In this document: positions 34,856-48,593 of the stretch, piece after piece
Layout of the letters: each line of letters begins with the position of its first letter
How positions within the stretch are numbered: position 1 is the stretch's first letter
Assembly (NCBI RefSeq): GCF_000975095.1
Contig: NZ_BBRD01000002.1
Span: 186,001 to 250,000 of the forward strand
Length of the DNA: 64,000 nt
Origin: Demequina aestuarii
GTDB lineage: Bacteria > Actinomycetota > Actinomycetes > Actinomycetales > Demequinaceae
Direction: 5' to 3'
The notes under the pieces: generated by a model
What the model was told of the DNA's origin: nothing
The model's database searches: none
The model's input: only the letters and a program-made list of their open reading frames with translations
Position numbers and translations under genes: made by a program

Positions 34856-35344
34856 TCACGCCTTCGGCGAGACCACGACATGGCGGTCGGGGTCTTCACC
34901 CTCTGACTCGGAGCCAAGTCCAGCCTCGAGCACCACGTCGTGAACGACCTTGCGCTCGAAGGCGTTCATCGCGGGCATGGCGACGCTCTCGCCGGTCTCG
35001 CGGACCTTCGCGATCGTCTCCCGTGCCTGCTCCGCGAGGCGTTCGCGTCGGCCCGCACGGAAGTCGGCGATGTCGAGCATGAGGCGACTCATCTCGCCGG
35101 TCTCGGACTGCACCGCGAGGCGTGCCAGATCCTGCAACGCATCCAAGACTTCACCCTCGGGGCCGACCAGTCGCTTCAGGTCCTGGTGCGGCCCCTCCGA
35201 GACCACAGCCACCTTGGCGCGGCCCGCCTCAACAGAGATGTCGATGTCGCCATCCATGTCCAGGATGTCGAGCAGCTCCTCCAGGAAGTCTGCTGCTGCG
35301 TCGCCTTCCGCCTCGAGGCCGGAAACGTTCTTCGATTCAGTCAT
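34856..35344 (-). CDS. jag: Jag/KhpB-type RNA-binding protein (KH-R3H)
   Basis: A 162-residue protein with a KH-II-like domain (about residues 30-85; LKRLVGPEGEVLDALQDLA) and an R3H domain (about 95-150; RLAEQARETIAKVRETGES, AMNAFERKVVHDVV). The N-terminal Jag segment is short. It binds RNA and in other Gram-positives acts with KhpA in envelope growth control. Its ATG overlaps the yidC stop by four bases, so it is coupled to yidC. Confidence 0.92.
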   Translation of the reverse strand: MTESKNVSGLEAEGDAAADFLEELLDILDMDGDIDISVEAGRAKVAVVSEGPHQDLKRLVGPEGEVLDALQDLARLAVQSETGEMSRLMLDIADFRAGRRERLAEQARETIAKVRETGESVAMPAMNAFERKVVHDVVLEAGLGSESEGEDPDRHVVVSPKA

Positions 35345-36399
35345 CGGTCGTCCTTCTTCTCTGCATCAGGTGCTGCGTCGTCGTCGCCCGTGCCTGCGGA
35401 CTCATCGGCGGGGTCGCTGGGGGAGGACTGGCGTGGTGTGCCCTTCTTGCGCTGCGATCGGGGTGCACCCTTCTTGGGCTGCTGGCGCTGGCGGGGCTCC
35501 TTGGCCTCCTCGATAGCAGTGACGTCCTCGGACGTCCCCTCGATGACCACGCCCTTCTTTCGGGCCTTGGCCTCCCTGCGCGCCTTCAGCGCCTTCTCGG
35601 CCTCGGACCCGGGGGTGGGGTTGTTGCGGATCACATAGAACTGCTGACCCATGGTCCACAGGTTGGTCGTGGTCCAGTAGATCAGCACACCCACGGGGAA
35701 GTTGGGCCCGGTGATCACGAAGATGAACGGCAGCGCATACATGAGGATCTTCTGCTGCTGAGCCATGGGCCCCTCGAGCGCCGAGGCGGGCATGTTCTTG
35801 CGGGTCAGCTGACGCTGCGTGAGGAAGGTTGTGGCCACCATGGCGATGATCAGGACCGCGGAGACGACCTTGACTGCGGCGTTGTCCGATGTCAGGAACG
35901 TGTCAGAGAGCTGCGCACCGAAGATCGACGCGTCATGCGCCTCTGCGGCGAGCTCAGCCGTCAGGAGACCGATGGGCTTGGCTTCAGTGGCGCTCTCGAT
36001 ACGACCGTTCAGCACACGGAACAGCGCGAAGAAGATGGGCGCCTGCACCAGGATGGGCAGGCAGGACGCGAACGGATTCGTCTTGTGCTTGGAATACAGC
36101 TCCATGGTCTCGCGACTCATGGCCTCACGGGATGCCTGGTCCTTCTTGCCCTTGTACTTGTTCTGCACAGCCTTGAGCTCGGGTGCGATCACCTGCATGG
36201 CTCGCGACGCCTTGATCTGCTTCACGAACAGTGGGATCAGCAGGATGCGGATCGTGACCACGAGGCCCACGATCGACAGTGACCAAGCCCATCCAGAGTC
36301 AGACGCCATCCCGAGCTGCGTGAACACCCAGTGGAAGCCCACCATGATGTTGGCGACCACCCATTCGAGTGGATAGAGAAAGGAGAAGAAGCCGTCCAC
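35341..36399 (-). CDS. yidC: Membrane protein insertase YidC
   Basis: A 352-residue Oxa1/YidC insertase of the Gram-positive type, without the large periplasmic domain. The N-terminal hydrophobic segment (YPLEWVVANIMVGFHWVFT) is followed by a helix with LLIPLFVKQIKASR, a cytoplasmic hairpin, and CLPILVQAPIFFALFRVL. A long Lys/Arg/Asp-rich C-terminal tail (from about residue 285) is typical of Actinobacteria. It inserts small membrane proteins alone or with SecYEG. It lies eight bases after yidD. Confidence 0.95.
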   Translation of the reverse strand: MDGFFSFLYPLEWVVANIMVGFHWVFTQLGMASDSGWAWSLSIVGLVVTIRILLIPLFVKQIKASRAMQVIAPELKAVQNKYKGKKDQASREAMSRETMELYSKHKTNPFASCLPILVQAPIFFALFRVLNGRIESATEAKPIGLLTAELAAEAHDASIFGAQLSDTFLTSDNAAVKVVSAVLIIAMVATTFLTQRQLTRKNMPASALEGPMAQQQKILMYALPFIFVITGPNFPVGVLIYWTTTNLWTMGQQFYVIRNNPTPGSEAEKALKARREAKARKKGVVIEGTSEDVTAIEEAKEPRQRQQPKKGAPRSQRKKGTPRQSSPSDPADESAGTGDDDAAPDAEKKDDR

Positions 36400-36407
36400 T
36401 GCGATCC

Positions 36408-36734
36408 TTACGTAGTGCTTGCCGACGCCGGTGCGTCTGAGGAAGTCTTGTGCGGTACCCGCGCGAAGAGCGGGGCGCCCTTCGCGGGCACATCGTCAAC
36501 GCCTCCGTGACTCCAGGGGTTGCAGCGCAGCACTCGCCACGACGCGAGCACGAAGCCCCGCATCGCGCCATGCCGGCGCACCGCCTCGAGTCCGTAGTGG
36601 GAGCAGGAGGGGTAATACTTGCAGCGTGGGCCGAGCAGGGGAGACACCGTCAACTGGTATAGACGGATGATCCCCACGAGCAGCAGGCGCGGCACCGATG
36701 CCACTGCCCGCGCGACCCCCTCGAGCCTGCTCAT
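36408..36734 (-). CDS. yidD: Membrane protein insertion efficiency factor YidD
   Basis: A 108-residue protein with the YidD block [24 protein letters not shown] sequence ([14 protein letters not shown], then [15 protein letters not shown]) and [13 protein letters not shown]. It assists YidC. Its start overlaps the rnpA stop by four bases. The C-terminus is longer than usual (about 25 polar residues). Confidence 0.94.
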   Translation of the reverse strand: MSRLEGVARAVASVPRLLLVGIIRLYQLTVSPLLGPRCKYYPSCSHYGLEAVRRHGAMRGFVLASWRVLRCNPWSHGGVDDVPAKGAPLFARVPHKTSSDAPASASTT

Positions 36735-37078
36735 AGTGCCGAGAGCTTTCGGGTGGCAGTTCCCACAGCGTCCGTCACGTCGGCGCGAAGACGCGCGAAG
36801 TCGACCTCGGCGGAGCGCGGGAGGGCACGGATCACCACGGCAGTGCCGTCGGGGAGAGTCGGCAGCACCTCACGCATGATGGCGCGCAAGCGCCGCTTCA
36901 CGCGGTTGCGGATCACGGCACCTCCCACGGCTTTAGAAACAGCGAAACCGGCGATGCTCTGAGCATTGCCGGTTTGCCTCATGTGCACGACGACGGTGGC
37001 CCGACCGCTCCGGGTGCCCAGTCGCATCGCGGACCGAAAGTCCGCGGCGGCCGTCATCCGAGAGCGGGCCGGAAGCAC
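36731..37078 (-). CDS. rnpA: Ribonuclease P protein component
   Basis: A 115-residue basic protein that helps the RNase P RNA process tRNA 5' ends. The signature is [17 protein letters not shown], with [10 protein letters not shown] before it. The GTG at 37078 begins one base after the rpmH stop, the usual tight rpmH-rnpA coupling. Confidence 0.95.
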   Translation of the reverse strand: MLPARSRMTAAADFRSAMRLGTRSGRATVVVHMRQTGNAQSIAGFAVSKAVGGAVIRNRVKRRLRAIMREVLPTLPDGTAVVIRALPRSAEVDFARLRADVTDAVGTATRKLSAL

Positions 37079-37079
37079 C

Positions 37080-37217
37080 TTACGCCGACAGCTTGCCGCG
37101 GCCCTTACGGCGACGCGCGGTCAGAATCGATCGACCGGCACGCGTGCGCATGCGCAGACGGAAGCCGTGCGTCTTGGCGCGCTTGCGGTTGTTCGGCTGA
37201 AAAGTCCGCTTGCTCAC
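37080..37217 (-). CDS. rpmH: 50S ribosomal protein bL34
   Basis: A 45-residue, highly basic bL34 beginning with GTG and reading [20 protein letters not shown], then [20 protein letters not shown] and LSA. It is full length. It heads the leftward rpmH-rnpA-yidD-yidC-jag-rsmG-parA-parB run and faces dnaA, the arrangement found at most bacterial origins. Confidence 0.97.
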   Translation of the reverse strand: MSKRTFQPNNRKRAKTHGFRLRMRTRAGRSILTARRRKGRGKLSA

Positions 37218-37410
37218 GGGTCACTCCACGGGAATATTGGGTACGGGCAGAAAGCGCACTAACGTTACGCGTCAGCGAGCGCAGGGTCAAGTCGCCGCGC
37301 ACGCATTGGATGCCCGGCCTGAACAGGATAGGCTCCACCAACACGGAGACCAACCCGGGCAGCGACACGCGCCGGCGAGGTAACGAATGGGTGACAGGCT
37401 CTCAACGTCC

Positions 37411-37431
37411 TGTGCACAACCATGTGGAGAA
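37411..37431. promoter_or_regulatory. DnaA boxes in front of dnaA
   Basis: TGTGCACAA (37411-37419) and TGTGGAGAA (37423-37431) each match the reverse DnaA box TGTGGAYAA at 8 of 9 bases. They end 16 bases before the dnaA ATG, close to the ribosome site, suiting DnaA autoregulation. Confidence 0.6.
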
Positions 37432-37447
37432 GCCGGAAGGAGAGTCG

Positions 37448-38845
37448 ATGGCCACCCCACCCGGCGCCGAGTCCATGGATCAGGTCTGGGCTCGCACGAT
37501 CGACTCTCTTCGCCAGAGCGACGCTGTGACAGCCCAACACCGCTCGTTCATCAGGCTCATCAAGCCACTCGCCATCGTCGAGGACAACGTCTTCCTCGCA
37601 GTGGCGGAAGACTTCACCAAGAACTACGTCGAGACGACCATCCGCGAGCTGCTCACCCGAGCCCTCTCGGACATGATCGGTCGCGAGGTTCGGATCGCCG
37701 TCACCGTGGACTCCTCGGTGAGTCCGCCGGAACCGAGCACCCCGGTGGACGACGACCCCCCGCAGCGGCGCTCCAGCGCTCCCGCGCGTCAAGAGCCGGA
37801 GCCGGCGTACGAGGATCCTCATCTCAACCCGCGCTACACCTTCGACACCTTCGTCATCGGTTCCTCCAACCGGTTCGCTCACGCGGCAGCCCTCGCCGTG
37901 GCGGAGTCCCCGGGCAAGACATACAACCCACTCTTCATCTATGGGGACTCGGGCCTGGGCAAGACGCACCTGCTGCACGCGATCGGTCACTACACCCGGC
38001 ACCTCAAACCTCAGACGCGCGTGAGGTACGTGAACTCCGAGGAGTTCACCAACGACTTCATCAACTCGATTCGCGACGATCGATCGCTGAGCTTCAAGCG
38101 CAACTACCGCGAGGTCGACGTGCTGCTCATCGACGACATCCAGTTCCTGCAGGGCAAGGAGCAGACGCTCGAGGAGTTCTTCCACACCTTCAATGCGCTG
38201 CACAACGCAGGCAAGCACGTGGTGATCACGTCCGACGTCAGTCCCCGCAACCTCGACGGCATCGAGGAGCGCATGCGCACGCGCTTCGAGTGGGGCCTGA
38301 TGACCGACGTGCAGCCCCCCGACCTCGAGACCCGCATCGCCATTCTTCGCAAGAAGGCCGCCGCCGACGACGTGCAGGCTCCCGGAGACGTTCTCGAATA
38401 CATCGCCTCCAACATCACGAGCAACATCCGCGAGCTCGAGGGAGCACTCATCCGGGTCACTGCATTCGCAGCGCTGAACAAACAGCCGGTGGACCTCTCG
38501 CTCTCGCAGGTGGTGCTCAAGGATCTGATCTCCGACGACGACTCGGAGATCACCGCCTCGACCATCATCGGCATCACCGCCGACTACTTCGGCATCTCGA
38601 TGGAGGAGCTCACCGGTACGAGTCGTAGCCGCGTCTACGTCACTGCGCGTCAGATCGCGATGTATCTGTGCCGCCAGCTCACGGACCTGTCGCTGCCCAA
38701 GATCGGCGAGAACTTCGGTGGCAAGGATCACACCACCGTGATGTACGCCGTCAAGAAGGTGGAAGACCAGATCGCTCAGCGCCGGCAGATGTACAACCAG
38801 GTCAACGAGATCCACGCGCGCATCAAGCAGCAGTCTCGCCGCTGA
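37448..38845 (+). CDS. dnaA: Chromosomal replication initiator DnaA
   Basis: A 465-residue AAA+ initiator. Domain I (residues 1-90) starts near SMDQVWARTIDSLRQ; the linker (about 95-125) is Pro/Ser-rich. Domain III has Walker A GDSGLGKTHLLHAIG and Walker B LLIDDIQFLQG. Domain IV carries the box-reading signature LSLPKIGENFGGKDHTTVMY. The ATG at 37448 follows GGAAGGAG; a longer upstream reading has no homology. It is divergent from rpmH and followed by oriC and dnaN. Confidence 0.98.
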   Translation: MATPPGAESMDQVWARTIDSLRQSDAVTAQHRSFIRLIKPLAIVEDNVFLAVAEDFTKNYVETTIRELLTRALSDMIGREVRIAVTVDSSVSPPEPSTPVDDDPPQRRSSAPARQEPEPAYEDPHLNPRYTFDTFVIGSSNRFAHAAALAVAESPGKTYNPLFIYGDSGLGKTHLLHAIGHYTRHLKPQTRVRYVNSEEFTNDFINSIRDDRSLSFKRNYREVDVLLIDDIQFLQGKEQTLEEFFHTFNALHNAGKHVVITSDVSPRNLDGIEERMRTRFEWGLMTDVQPPDLETRIAILRKKAAADDVQAPGDVLEYIASNITSNIRELEGALIRVTAFAALNKQPVDLSLSQVVLKDLISDDDSEITASTIIGITADYFGISMEELTGTSRSRVYVTARQIAMYLCRQLTDLSLPKIGENFGGKDHTTVMYAVKKVEDQIAQRRQMYNQVNEIHARIKQQSRR

Positions 38846-39273
38846 CCGCTCCGCGGCACAGCTCCCGCCTCACCCCGTCACGTGACGGCTCCTGTCTCGC
38901 GCCGTATCACATCCTGCACACATGTGGATAACCCTGTGAGTAAAGGTGGAGACAGACCGGCGTCCACAGGGACAGAACTGTGAGTTTCGGGGACAGCCTG
39001 TGTACGAAGGATCGTCGTCCACCGCGACGAATGACAAGAAGCACCGCGTCTCCCGAGCCGATGCACATGGCAACACCCGGGTCTACCAGGGACGCCACAC
39101 GTTGTCCCCAGTTTCCACGTCCCCTATGACTACTACTCACTCTTGTCATTACGCGTGCATGTGAAGGACCTTCATTTCCACAGCGACCTGTTCGCCCTCG
39201 TGTGCGTTCCGACCGCTTGCCGTGTCGTCGCCGTGGCGTAGTCTGTCCGTCAGTGACATCAAGGAGCACCTGA
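38846..39273. other. oriC: Probable replication origin (oriC), dnaA-dnaN spacer
   Basis: This 428-base gene-free region is the usual actinobacterial oriC position. DnaA-box matches: TGTGGATAA 38923-38931 (9/9), TTGTCCCCA 39102-39110 (8/9), and weaker ones (7/9) at 38935-38943, 38960-38968 and 39174-39182. The segment 39121-39180, with ACTACTACTCACTCTTGTCATT, is less GC-rich than its surroundings and is the best unwinding candidate. An origin with so few strong boxes is unusual for this phylum, so other clusters in the window may contribute. Confidence 0.8.
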
Positions 39274-40401
39274 ATGAAATTCACCGTCGATCGCGACGTG
39301 CTCGCCGACGCCGTCGCGTGGACCTCGCGCGCTCTTCCGGCGCGCCCGCCGGTCCCCGTTCTTGCCGGAGTGCGCATCACGGCCGATGCGACCGGTGAAG
39401 TGACGCTCGCCAGCTTCGACTACGAGGTCTCGGCTCGGGGCACGTTCGCCGCCGACGTCGATGACGCTGGAGAGGTGCTCGTGTCGGGGCGTCTCCTCAA
39501 GGAGATCGCCAACGCGCTGCCCCACAAGCCGGTCGACTTCGCCCTCGAGGGAACCAAGGTCTCGGTGACGTGTGGCGCCTCGCGATTCACGCTCGCGACG
39601 ATGCCCGTCGACCAGTACCCCGCGCTTCCCGAGCTTCCCGCGCAGTCGGGGACGATCGACGGCAGCGACTTCCAGCGGGCAGTGGCCCAGGTGACGGTCG
39701 CCGCGTCCAGGGACGAGACCCTGCCGATCCTCACCGGAGTGAGAGTCGAGATCGAGGGATCCCACATCTCGCTGCTTGCCACCGATCGCTATCGCCTCGC
39801 GCTGCGGGAGATGTCCTGGAAGCCGTCAGCCTCTGACGCATCGGCCGTCGCCCTGGTGCGTGCTCGCACGCTGAACGACACCGCGAAGGCTCTGGGTGCC
39901 GGTGACGTCACCGTCGCCCTCAGCTCGGGCACTGGTGTCGATCTCATCGGCTTCGAGGCAGCGGGTCTCACCACCACGTCGCTGCTGATGGATGGCGACT
40001 ACCCGCAGGTACGGCGCCTGTTCCCGGACGAGAGCCCCGTGACCGCGGTGGTCAAGACCACCGAGCTCATCGAGGCCACGCGCCGGGTGTCGCTCGTCGC
40101 AGAGCGCAACTCTTCGGTGCGTCTCGCCTTCGCCGAGGGGGAGGTCACACTCGACGCTGGACAGAGCGACGATGCCCAGGCATCCGAGGCGCTCGAATGC
40201 CAGCTCGAGGGTGAGGCCATCACGGTCGCCTTCAACCCGCAGTATCTTCTCGATGGCCTCGGCGCGCTGTCGACCGAGTACGTGCGCCTCGGCTTCACGC
40301 AGGACACCAAGCCCGTGGAGTTCGTGGGGCTCACCGCGCCCGGCGGAGAGCTCGCGTCTGACTTCCGCTACCTGCTGGTGCCCATTCGCATCCAGTCGTA
40401 G
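39274..40401 (+). CDS. dnaN: DNA polymerase III beta clamp
   Basis: A 375-residue sliding clamp with three repeated domains. The start MKFTVDRDVLADAVAWTSRA, the central LPILTGVRVEIEG and LLATDRYRLALREM blocks and the C-terminal LLVPIRIQS are typical. CAAGGAG precedes the ATG. recF starts one base after its stop, so both are probably expressed together. Confidence 0.97.
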   Translation: MKFTVDRDVLADAVAWTSRALPARPPVPVLAGVRITADATGEVTLASFDYEVSARGTFAADVDDAGEVLVSGRLLKEIANALPHKPVDFALEGTKVSVTCGASRFTLATMPVDQYPALPELPAQSGTIDGSDFQRAVAQVTVAASRDETLPILTGVRVEIEGSHISLLATDRYRLALREMSWKPSASDASAVALVRARTLNDTAKALGAGDVTVALSSGTGVDLIGFEAAGLTTTSLLMDGDYPQVRRLFPDESPVTAVVKTTELIEATRRVSLVAERNSSVRLAFAEGEVTLDAGQSDDAQASEALECQLEGEAITVAFNPQYLLDGLGALSTEYVRLGFTQDTKPVEFVGLTAPGGELASDFRYLLVPIRIQS

Positions 40402-40402
40402 C

Positions 40403-41578
40403 GTGCGCGTCACCCACCTGCACCTGACTGACTTCCGTTCCTACGCGGAGCAGGAGATCGAGTTCGGCCCGCGTGTGACCACGCTGGTGGGACGCAACGG
40501 TCAGGGCAAGACCAACGTGGTGGAAGCCGTCCGGTACCTGTCGAACCTGTCCTCTCACCGGGTGGCGGCCGATGCCCCGATGGTCAGGCAGGGCGCGGAG
40601 CGTGCGGTGGTGCGGGCCAGGGTGGAGAAGTCCGGGCGGTCACTCGCCATCGAGGTCACCCTCAACCAAGGCCGCGCCAACTCGGCTCGGTTGGGGCGGT
40701 CCCACGCCAAGCCACGCGATCTGCTCGGAGTGCTGCGCACGGTGGTGTTCGCCCCCGAGGACCTTGCGCTCGTCAAGGGCGATCCCTCGGGCCGCCGCCT
40801 GTTCATGGACGAGCTGTGCGTGGCCCTCCAGCCGGCCATCGCGGGCGACCACTCCGACTACGATCGCGTGCTGCGCCAGCGATCGTCCATGCTCAAGACC
40901 GCGAAGAATGCTCGTGGCGATCTCACGATGCTCGACATCTGGGACGAGAAGTTGGCCGGGCTTGGCGGTCGCATCATGGCGGCGCGACTTCGGGCCGTGC
41001 GTCTCCTCGCTCCGCACGTCGCCGCGGCCTATGAGGCCGTCGCCCCCGGAGGCGGTGACTGCCGTGTCTCCTATGCGACGGGGCTTGCGGAGGCGGACGG
41101 CTATGCGGCCGATGCGTCGGCGGCAGACCTTGGCGCAGTGCTGCTCGCACGGCTTCAGGAGTTGAGGCCCAAGGAGATCGAGCGTGGTGTCACCATCGCG
41201 GGGCCTCACCGAGATGACCTCGACATCGCGCTGGGGACGATGCCGGCGAAGGGATATGCCAGTCACGGCGAGTCGTGGTCGTGCGCACTCGCACTCCGGC
41301 TCGGTTCGTATGAGCTCCTCACCAGGGACGGTGGACCGGATGCGGACGAGGACGGCGAGCCCGTGCTGATCCTCGACGACGTCTTCGCCGAGCTCGACAC
41401 CGGCCGGCGGGCGGCCCTCGCCGCGCGTCTGACGGCGGCGAGCCAGGTCCTCATCACTGCTGCCGTCGCAGAGGATGTGCCGGAGGCGCTGCGCGGCGAG
41501 GTGCTGCGGGTCGTCGACGGCACTGTCGTCAAGGACGATTCCACAGCCACGAGCGAAGAAGCGGCGCAGCATGACTGA
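40403..41578 (+). CDS. recF: DNA replication and repair protein RecF
   Basis: A 391-residue SMC-like ATPase that helps load RecA at gaps. Start VTHLHLTDFRSYAEQEIEF with Walker A GRNGQGKTNVVEAV; signature and Walker B blocks include SHGESWSCALALRLGSYELL and VLILDDVFAELD. The GTG at 40403 is one base past the dnaN stop. The 3' end overlaps the DUF721 gene by eight bases. Confidence 0.96.
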   Translation: MRVTHLHLTDFRSYAEQEIEFGPRVTTLVGRNGQGKTNVVEAVRYLSNLSSHRVAADAPMVRQGAERAVVRARVEKSGRSLAIEVTLNQGRANSARLGRSHAKPRDLLGVLRTVVFAPEDLALVKGDPSGRRLFMDELCVALQPAIAGDHSDYDRVLRQRSSMLKTAKNARGDLTMLDIWDEKLAGLGGRIMAARLRAVRLLAPHVAAAYEAVAPGGGDCRVSYATGLAEADGYAADASAADLGAVLLARLQELRPKEIERGVTIAGPHRDDLDIALGTMPAKGYASHGESWSCALALRLGSYELLTRDGGPDADEDGEPVLILDDVFAELDTGRRAALAARLTAASQVLITAAVAEDVPEALRGEVLRVVDGTVVKDDSTATSEEAAQHD

Positions 41579-42182
41579 TCGCCTGCCACCCGGGGACTCC
41601 GAGCAGACACGCAGCACCGATGAGTGGCGCGACGACATCGCGAACGACGAGGCCGACGACTCCGCGGAGCCTGCCGAGCCTTCACACTCTCCCCATGACT
41701 TGGCGAAGGCGGCGATGGAGCGCGCTCGCGCATCGGCCCGTCTTCGGGGCGCGTACCGTTCCAGTCCCAAGGCGGGAAGACGTCAGCGCGAAGAGAAGCG
41801 GCGCTCGTCGCGTCCGTTCTCCTCGGGACGGGATCCGGCGGCGATGTCGGAGGCTGTCGAGTCGCTGCTGCGACGCATGGGGTGGACCGAACAGATCGAG
41901 GTCTCTGGGGTCACGGCGAGATGGCGCGAGGTCGTGGGCGATCAGATCGCCGACCACTGCGAGCCGCTGACCTTCGAGGACGGCGTGCTGACGGTGAAGG
42001 CCACCTCCACGGCGTGGGCGACGCAGCTGGGGATCATGTCGGGACAGATCCGCCACCGCATCAATGAGGAGTTCGGCCGCGAGATCGTGCGTGAGCTCAA
42101 GGTGTCCGGACCCACCACGCGGTCGTGGACACGGGGACAGCGCACCGTCCGCGGACGGGGCCCACGCGACACCTACGGGTAG
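41571..42182 (+). CDS. DUF721 (DciA-like) family protein
   Basis: A 203-residue protein with an acidic, disordered N-terminus (about 1-95) and a C-terminal DUF721 domain (about 96-175) including MGWTEQIEVSGVTARWREVVGDQIADH and ATSTAWATQLGIMSGQI. DUF721 proteins related to DciA load the DnaB helicase in bacteria without DnaC, and actinobacterial members between recF and gyrB are likely equivalents. That role is inferred from family and position. It overlaps recF by eight bases. Confidence 0.87.
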   Translation: MTDRLPPGDSEQTRSTDEWRDDIANDEADDSAEPAEPSHSPHDLAKAAMERARASARLRGAYRSSPKAGRRQREEKRRSSRPFSSGRDPAAMSEAVESLLRRMGWTEQIEVSGVTARWREVVGDQIADHCEPLTFEDGVLTVKATSTAWATQLGIMSGQIRHRINEEFGREIVRELKVSGPTTRSWTRGQRTVRGRGPRDTYG

Positions 42183-42278
42183 CCACCGGCCCGCCTCGAG
42201 GGGCACTCCGCGCCGCGTCGCTCAGATTGCGCAGTCACGACTTCCCCACAAGTGGCATCCACACGCGAAATTTCGGCC

Positions 42279-42295
42279 CTAGAACCGTCTAGAAT
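42279..42295 (+). promoter_or_regulatory. gyrB promoter/dyad candidate
   Basis: A perfect dyad CTAGA-ACCG-TCTAG (42279-42292) overlaps TAGAAT (42290-42295), a fair -10 box 60 bases before gyrB. No convincing -35 is seen. Control of gyrase by supercoiling or a repressor could act here. Confidence 0.35.
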
Positions 42296-42342
42296 GGTCA
42301 CCAGTACGTCGCGGGCTGTCTCAGCCCGCGTGAACCGCTTGA

Positions 42343-47011
<4,669 letters not shown>

Positions 47012-47026
47012 CACTCATCGCGAGGA

Positions 47027-47097
47027 ACCAGACCCCCGTCTCCCACCTTGGCGTCCTCGCGGGCGCTGAGTGTCGGGATACGGGGGTTGGTGTTTTC
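47027..47097 (+). terminator. Terminator and compound inverted repeats after gyrA
   Basis: A stem of about 15 pairs forms between ACCAGACCCCCGTCTCCC (from 47028) and the complementary GGGATACGGGGGTTGGT (to 47091), followed by the T-rich TGTTTTCT. It should stop gyrA transcription. A second dyad, CGCGAGGA 47019-47026 with TCCTCGCG 47054-47061, is interleaved with it. Confidence 0.7.
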
Positions 47098-47117
47098 TAG
47101 CGGACCGTCAGGGTCGG

Positions 47118-48500
47118 TCAGGCGGGCTCGACAGCGCCCCTGTCCGCCGGCGTGCGCACGAACAGCATGAGCACCATGCCGACCAGCACCACGGAGATCA
47201 CGCCGAGCGTCCCCCAGATGGTGGCCCCGAAGATGGTGATGAACAGCGCCCACATCCCGGGCGCCAGGAACGATGCCGCGCGCCCGGTGGTCGCGTAGAG
47301 GCCGAACATCTCGGCCTCGCGACCGGCGGGCGACACCCGCGCGAGCAGCGACCTGGACGCGGCCTGCGCCGGCCCCACCATGCCGGACAGCAGCAGCCCG
47401 CACACCCAGAACACGATCGGGCCCACGCCATGGAGCACCACGATCACCCCGCCCGCAGCCACGATGACGCCCAGCGCCACCAGGATGACTCGCCGCGGAC
47501 CCAGGCGGTCGTCGAACCTGCCCGCGATGATCGTCGACACGCCGGCCACCAGATTCGCGGCGATGCCGAACAGGATGACCTGACTGTCCGAGAAGCCGAA
47601 GGCCACGGCGGCGATGATCGCCCCGAAGGTGAAAACGCCTGCCAGCCCGTCGCGATAGACGGCCGATGCGAGCAGGAACCACAGCGTGGAACGCGCCTCG
47701 TTCCACAGGCGGCGGAGGTCCGCCACCAGGATCGCGTATCCCTTGACGATGCTGACGGTCGGTCGCGTGCGGACCTGCGTCTCGGGGACATAGCGGAACA
47801 GCGGCCAGGCGAAGAGGAGCGTCCACACCGCGCAGCCCACCGCGATCAGCCGGTACGCCATGCCGTTCGACGTGTCCATGCCGAACCATTCGAATGTGTC
47901 GAGCAGCACCACGATCACGAGGGCGACGATGCCGCCCATGTATCCCAGTCCCCACCCGAGGCCGGAGACGCGGCCCATGGTGCGGGGCGTCGAGACCTGG
48001 ACCATCATCGCGTAGTAGTTCACGTTGGCGATCTCGGCCACGATCGATCCCAGGGCGATGAGCCCCACCCCCACCCAGAACGCCTCGGGCGTCGCCTCGA
48101 CGAAGAAGAGCCCTCCCACGCAGGCGACGAGCACCAGGGTCATCACGCCCAGCCAGGACTTGCGCTTGCCGGACGCATCAGCGCGCTGGCCCAGCACGGG
48201 GGCCAGGAGAGCGACGAGGATTCCGGCGGCGGTGATGCCCCAGCCGAGACTCGACGCCAGGTCGTCGATCGCGGCCGAGTACGCAGCGTCGTCCTCGCCC
48301 AGCGCGGCGATGGCCGGATCGATGAAGCTGTCGGACGTCAAGTACAGCGCCGTGAAGACGAAGGTGATGATGACGGAGTTGAACGGCTGGGTCGCCCAGT
48401 CCCACAGCGCCCACGCCCACACCTGCTTGCGTGGAACGCGGTCGGAGTCGGGGAAGCCGGGCGCGTCCGCGATCGAGGGCAGCACGTCGTCGTTGCTCAT
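47118..48500 (-). CDS. MFS transporter, UMF1/Atg22-like
   Basis: A 460-residue membrane protein with about 12 helices. Features of the UMF1 family are the WAWALWDWATQPFNSVIITFVF N-terminal segment (W-D-W-A-x-x-P/S-F-N), a LGQRADASGKRKSW loop, and FDDRLGPRRVIL in the second half. It probably exports or recycles small metabolites; the substrate is unknown. The ATG at 48500 is chosen because upstream codons give no homologous sequence. It converges on gyrA. Confidence 0.88.
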   Translation of the reverse strand: MSNDDVLPSIADAPGFPDSDRVPRKQVWAWALWDWATQPFNSVIITFVFTALYLTSDSFIDPAIAALGEDDAAYSAAIDDLASSLGWGITAAGILVALLAPVLGQRADASGKRKSWLGVMTLVLVACVGGLFFVEATPEAFWVGVGLIALGSIVAEIANVNYYAMMVQVSTPRTMGRVSGLGWGLGYMGGIVALVIVVLLDTFEWFGMDTSNGMAYRLIAVGCAVWTLLFAWPLFRYVPETQVRTRPTVSIVKGYAILVADLRRLWNEARSTLWFLLASAVYRDGLAGVFTFGAIIAAVAFGFSDSQVILFGIAANLVAGVSTIIAGRFDDRLGPRRVILVALGVIVAAGGVIVVLHGVGPIVFWVCGLLLSGMVGPAQAASRSLLARVSPAGREAEMFGLYATTGRAASFLAPGMWALFITIFGATIWGTLGVISVVLVGMVLMLFVRTPADRGAVEPA

Positions 48501-48593
48501 GCGCTCAGTGTGCCCGGGCCCGATGAACGGACGGTGACGGGCGCGCCAGGACCCGCCTCGGTCTCCTTCATTCAGCGGGGCTAGCATCGAGGG

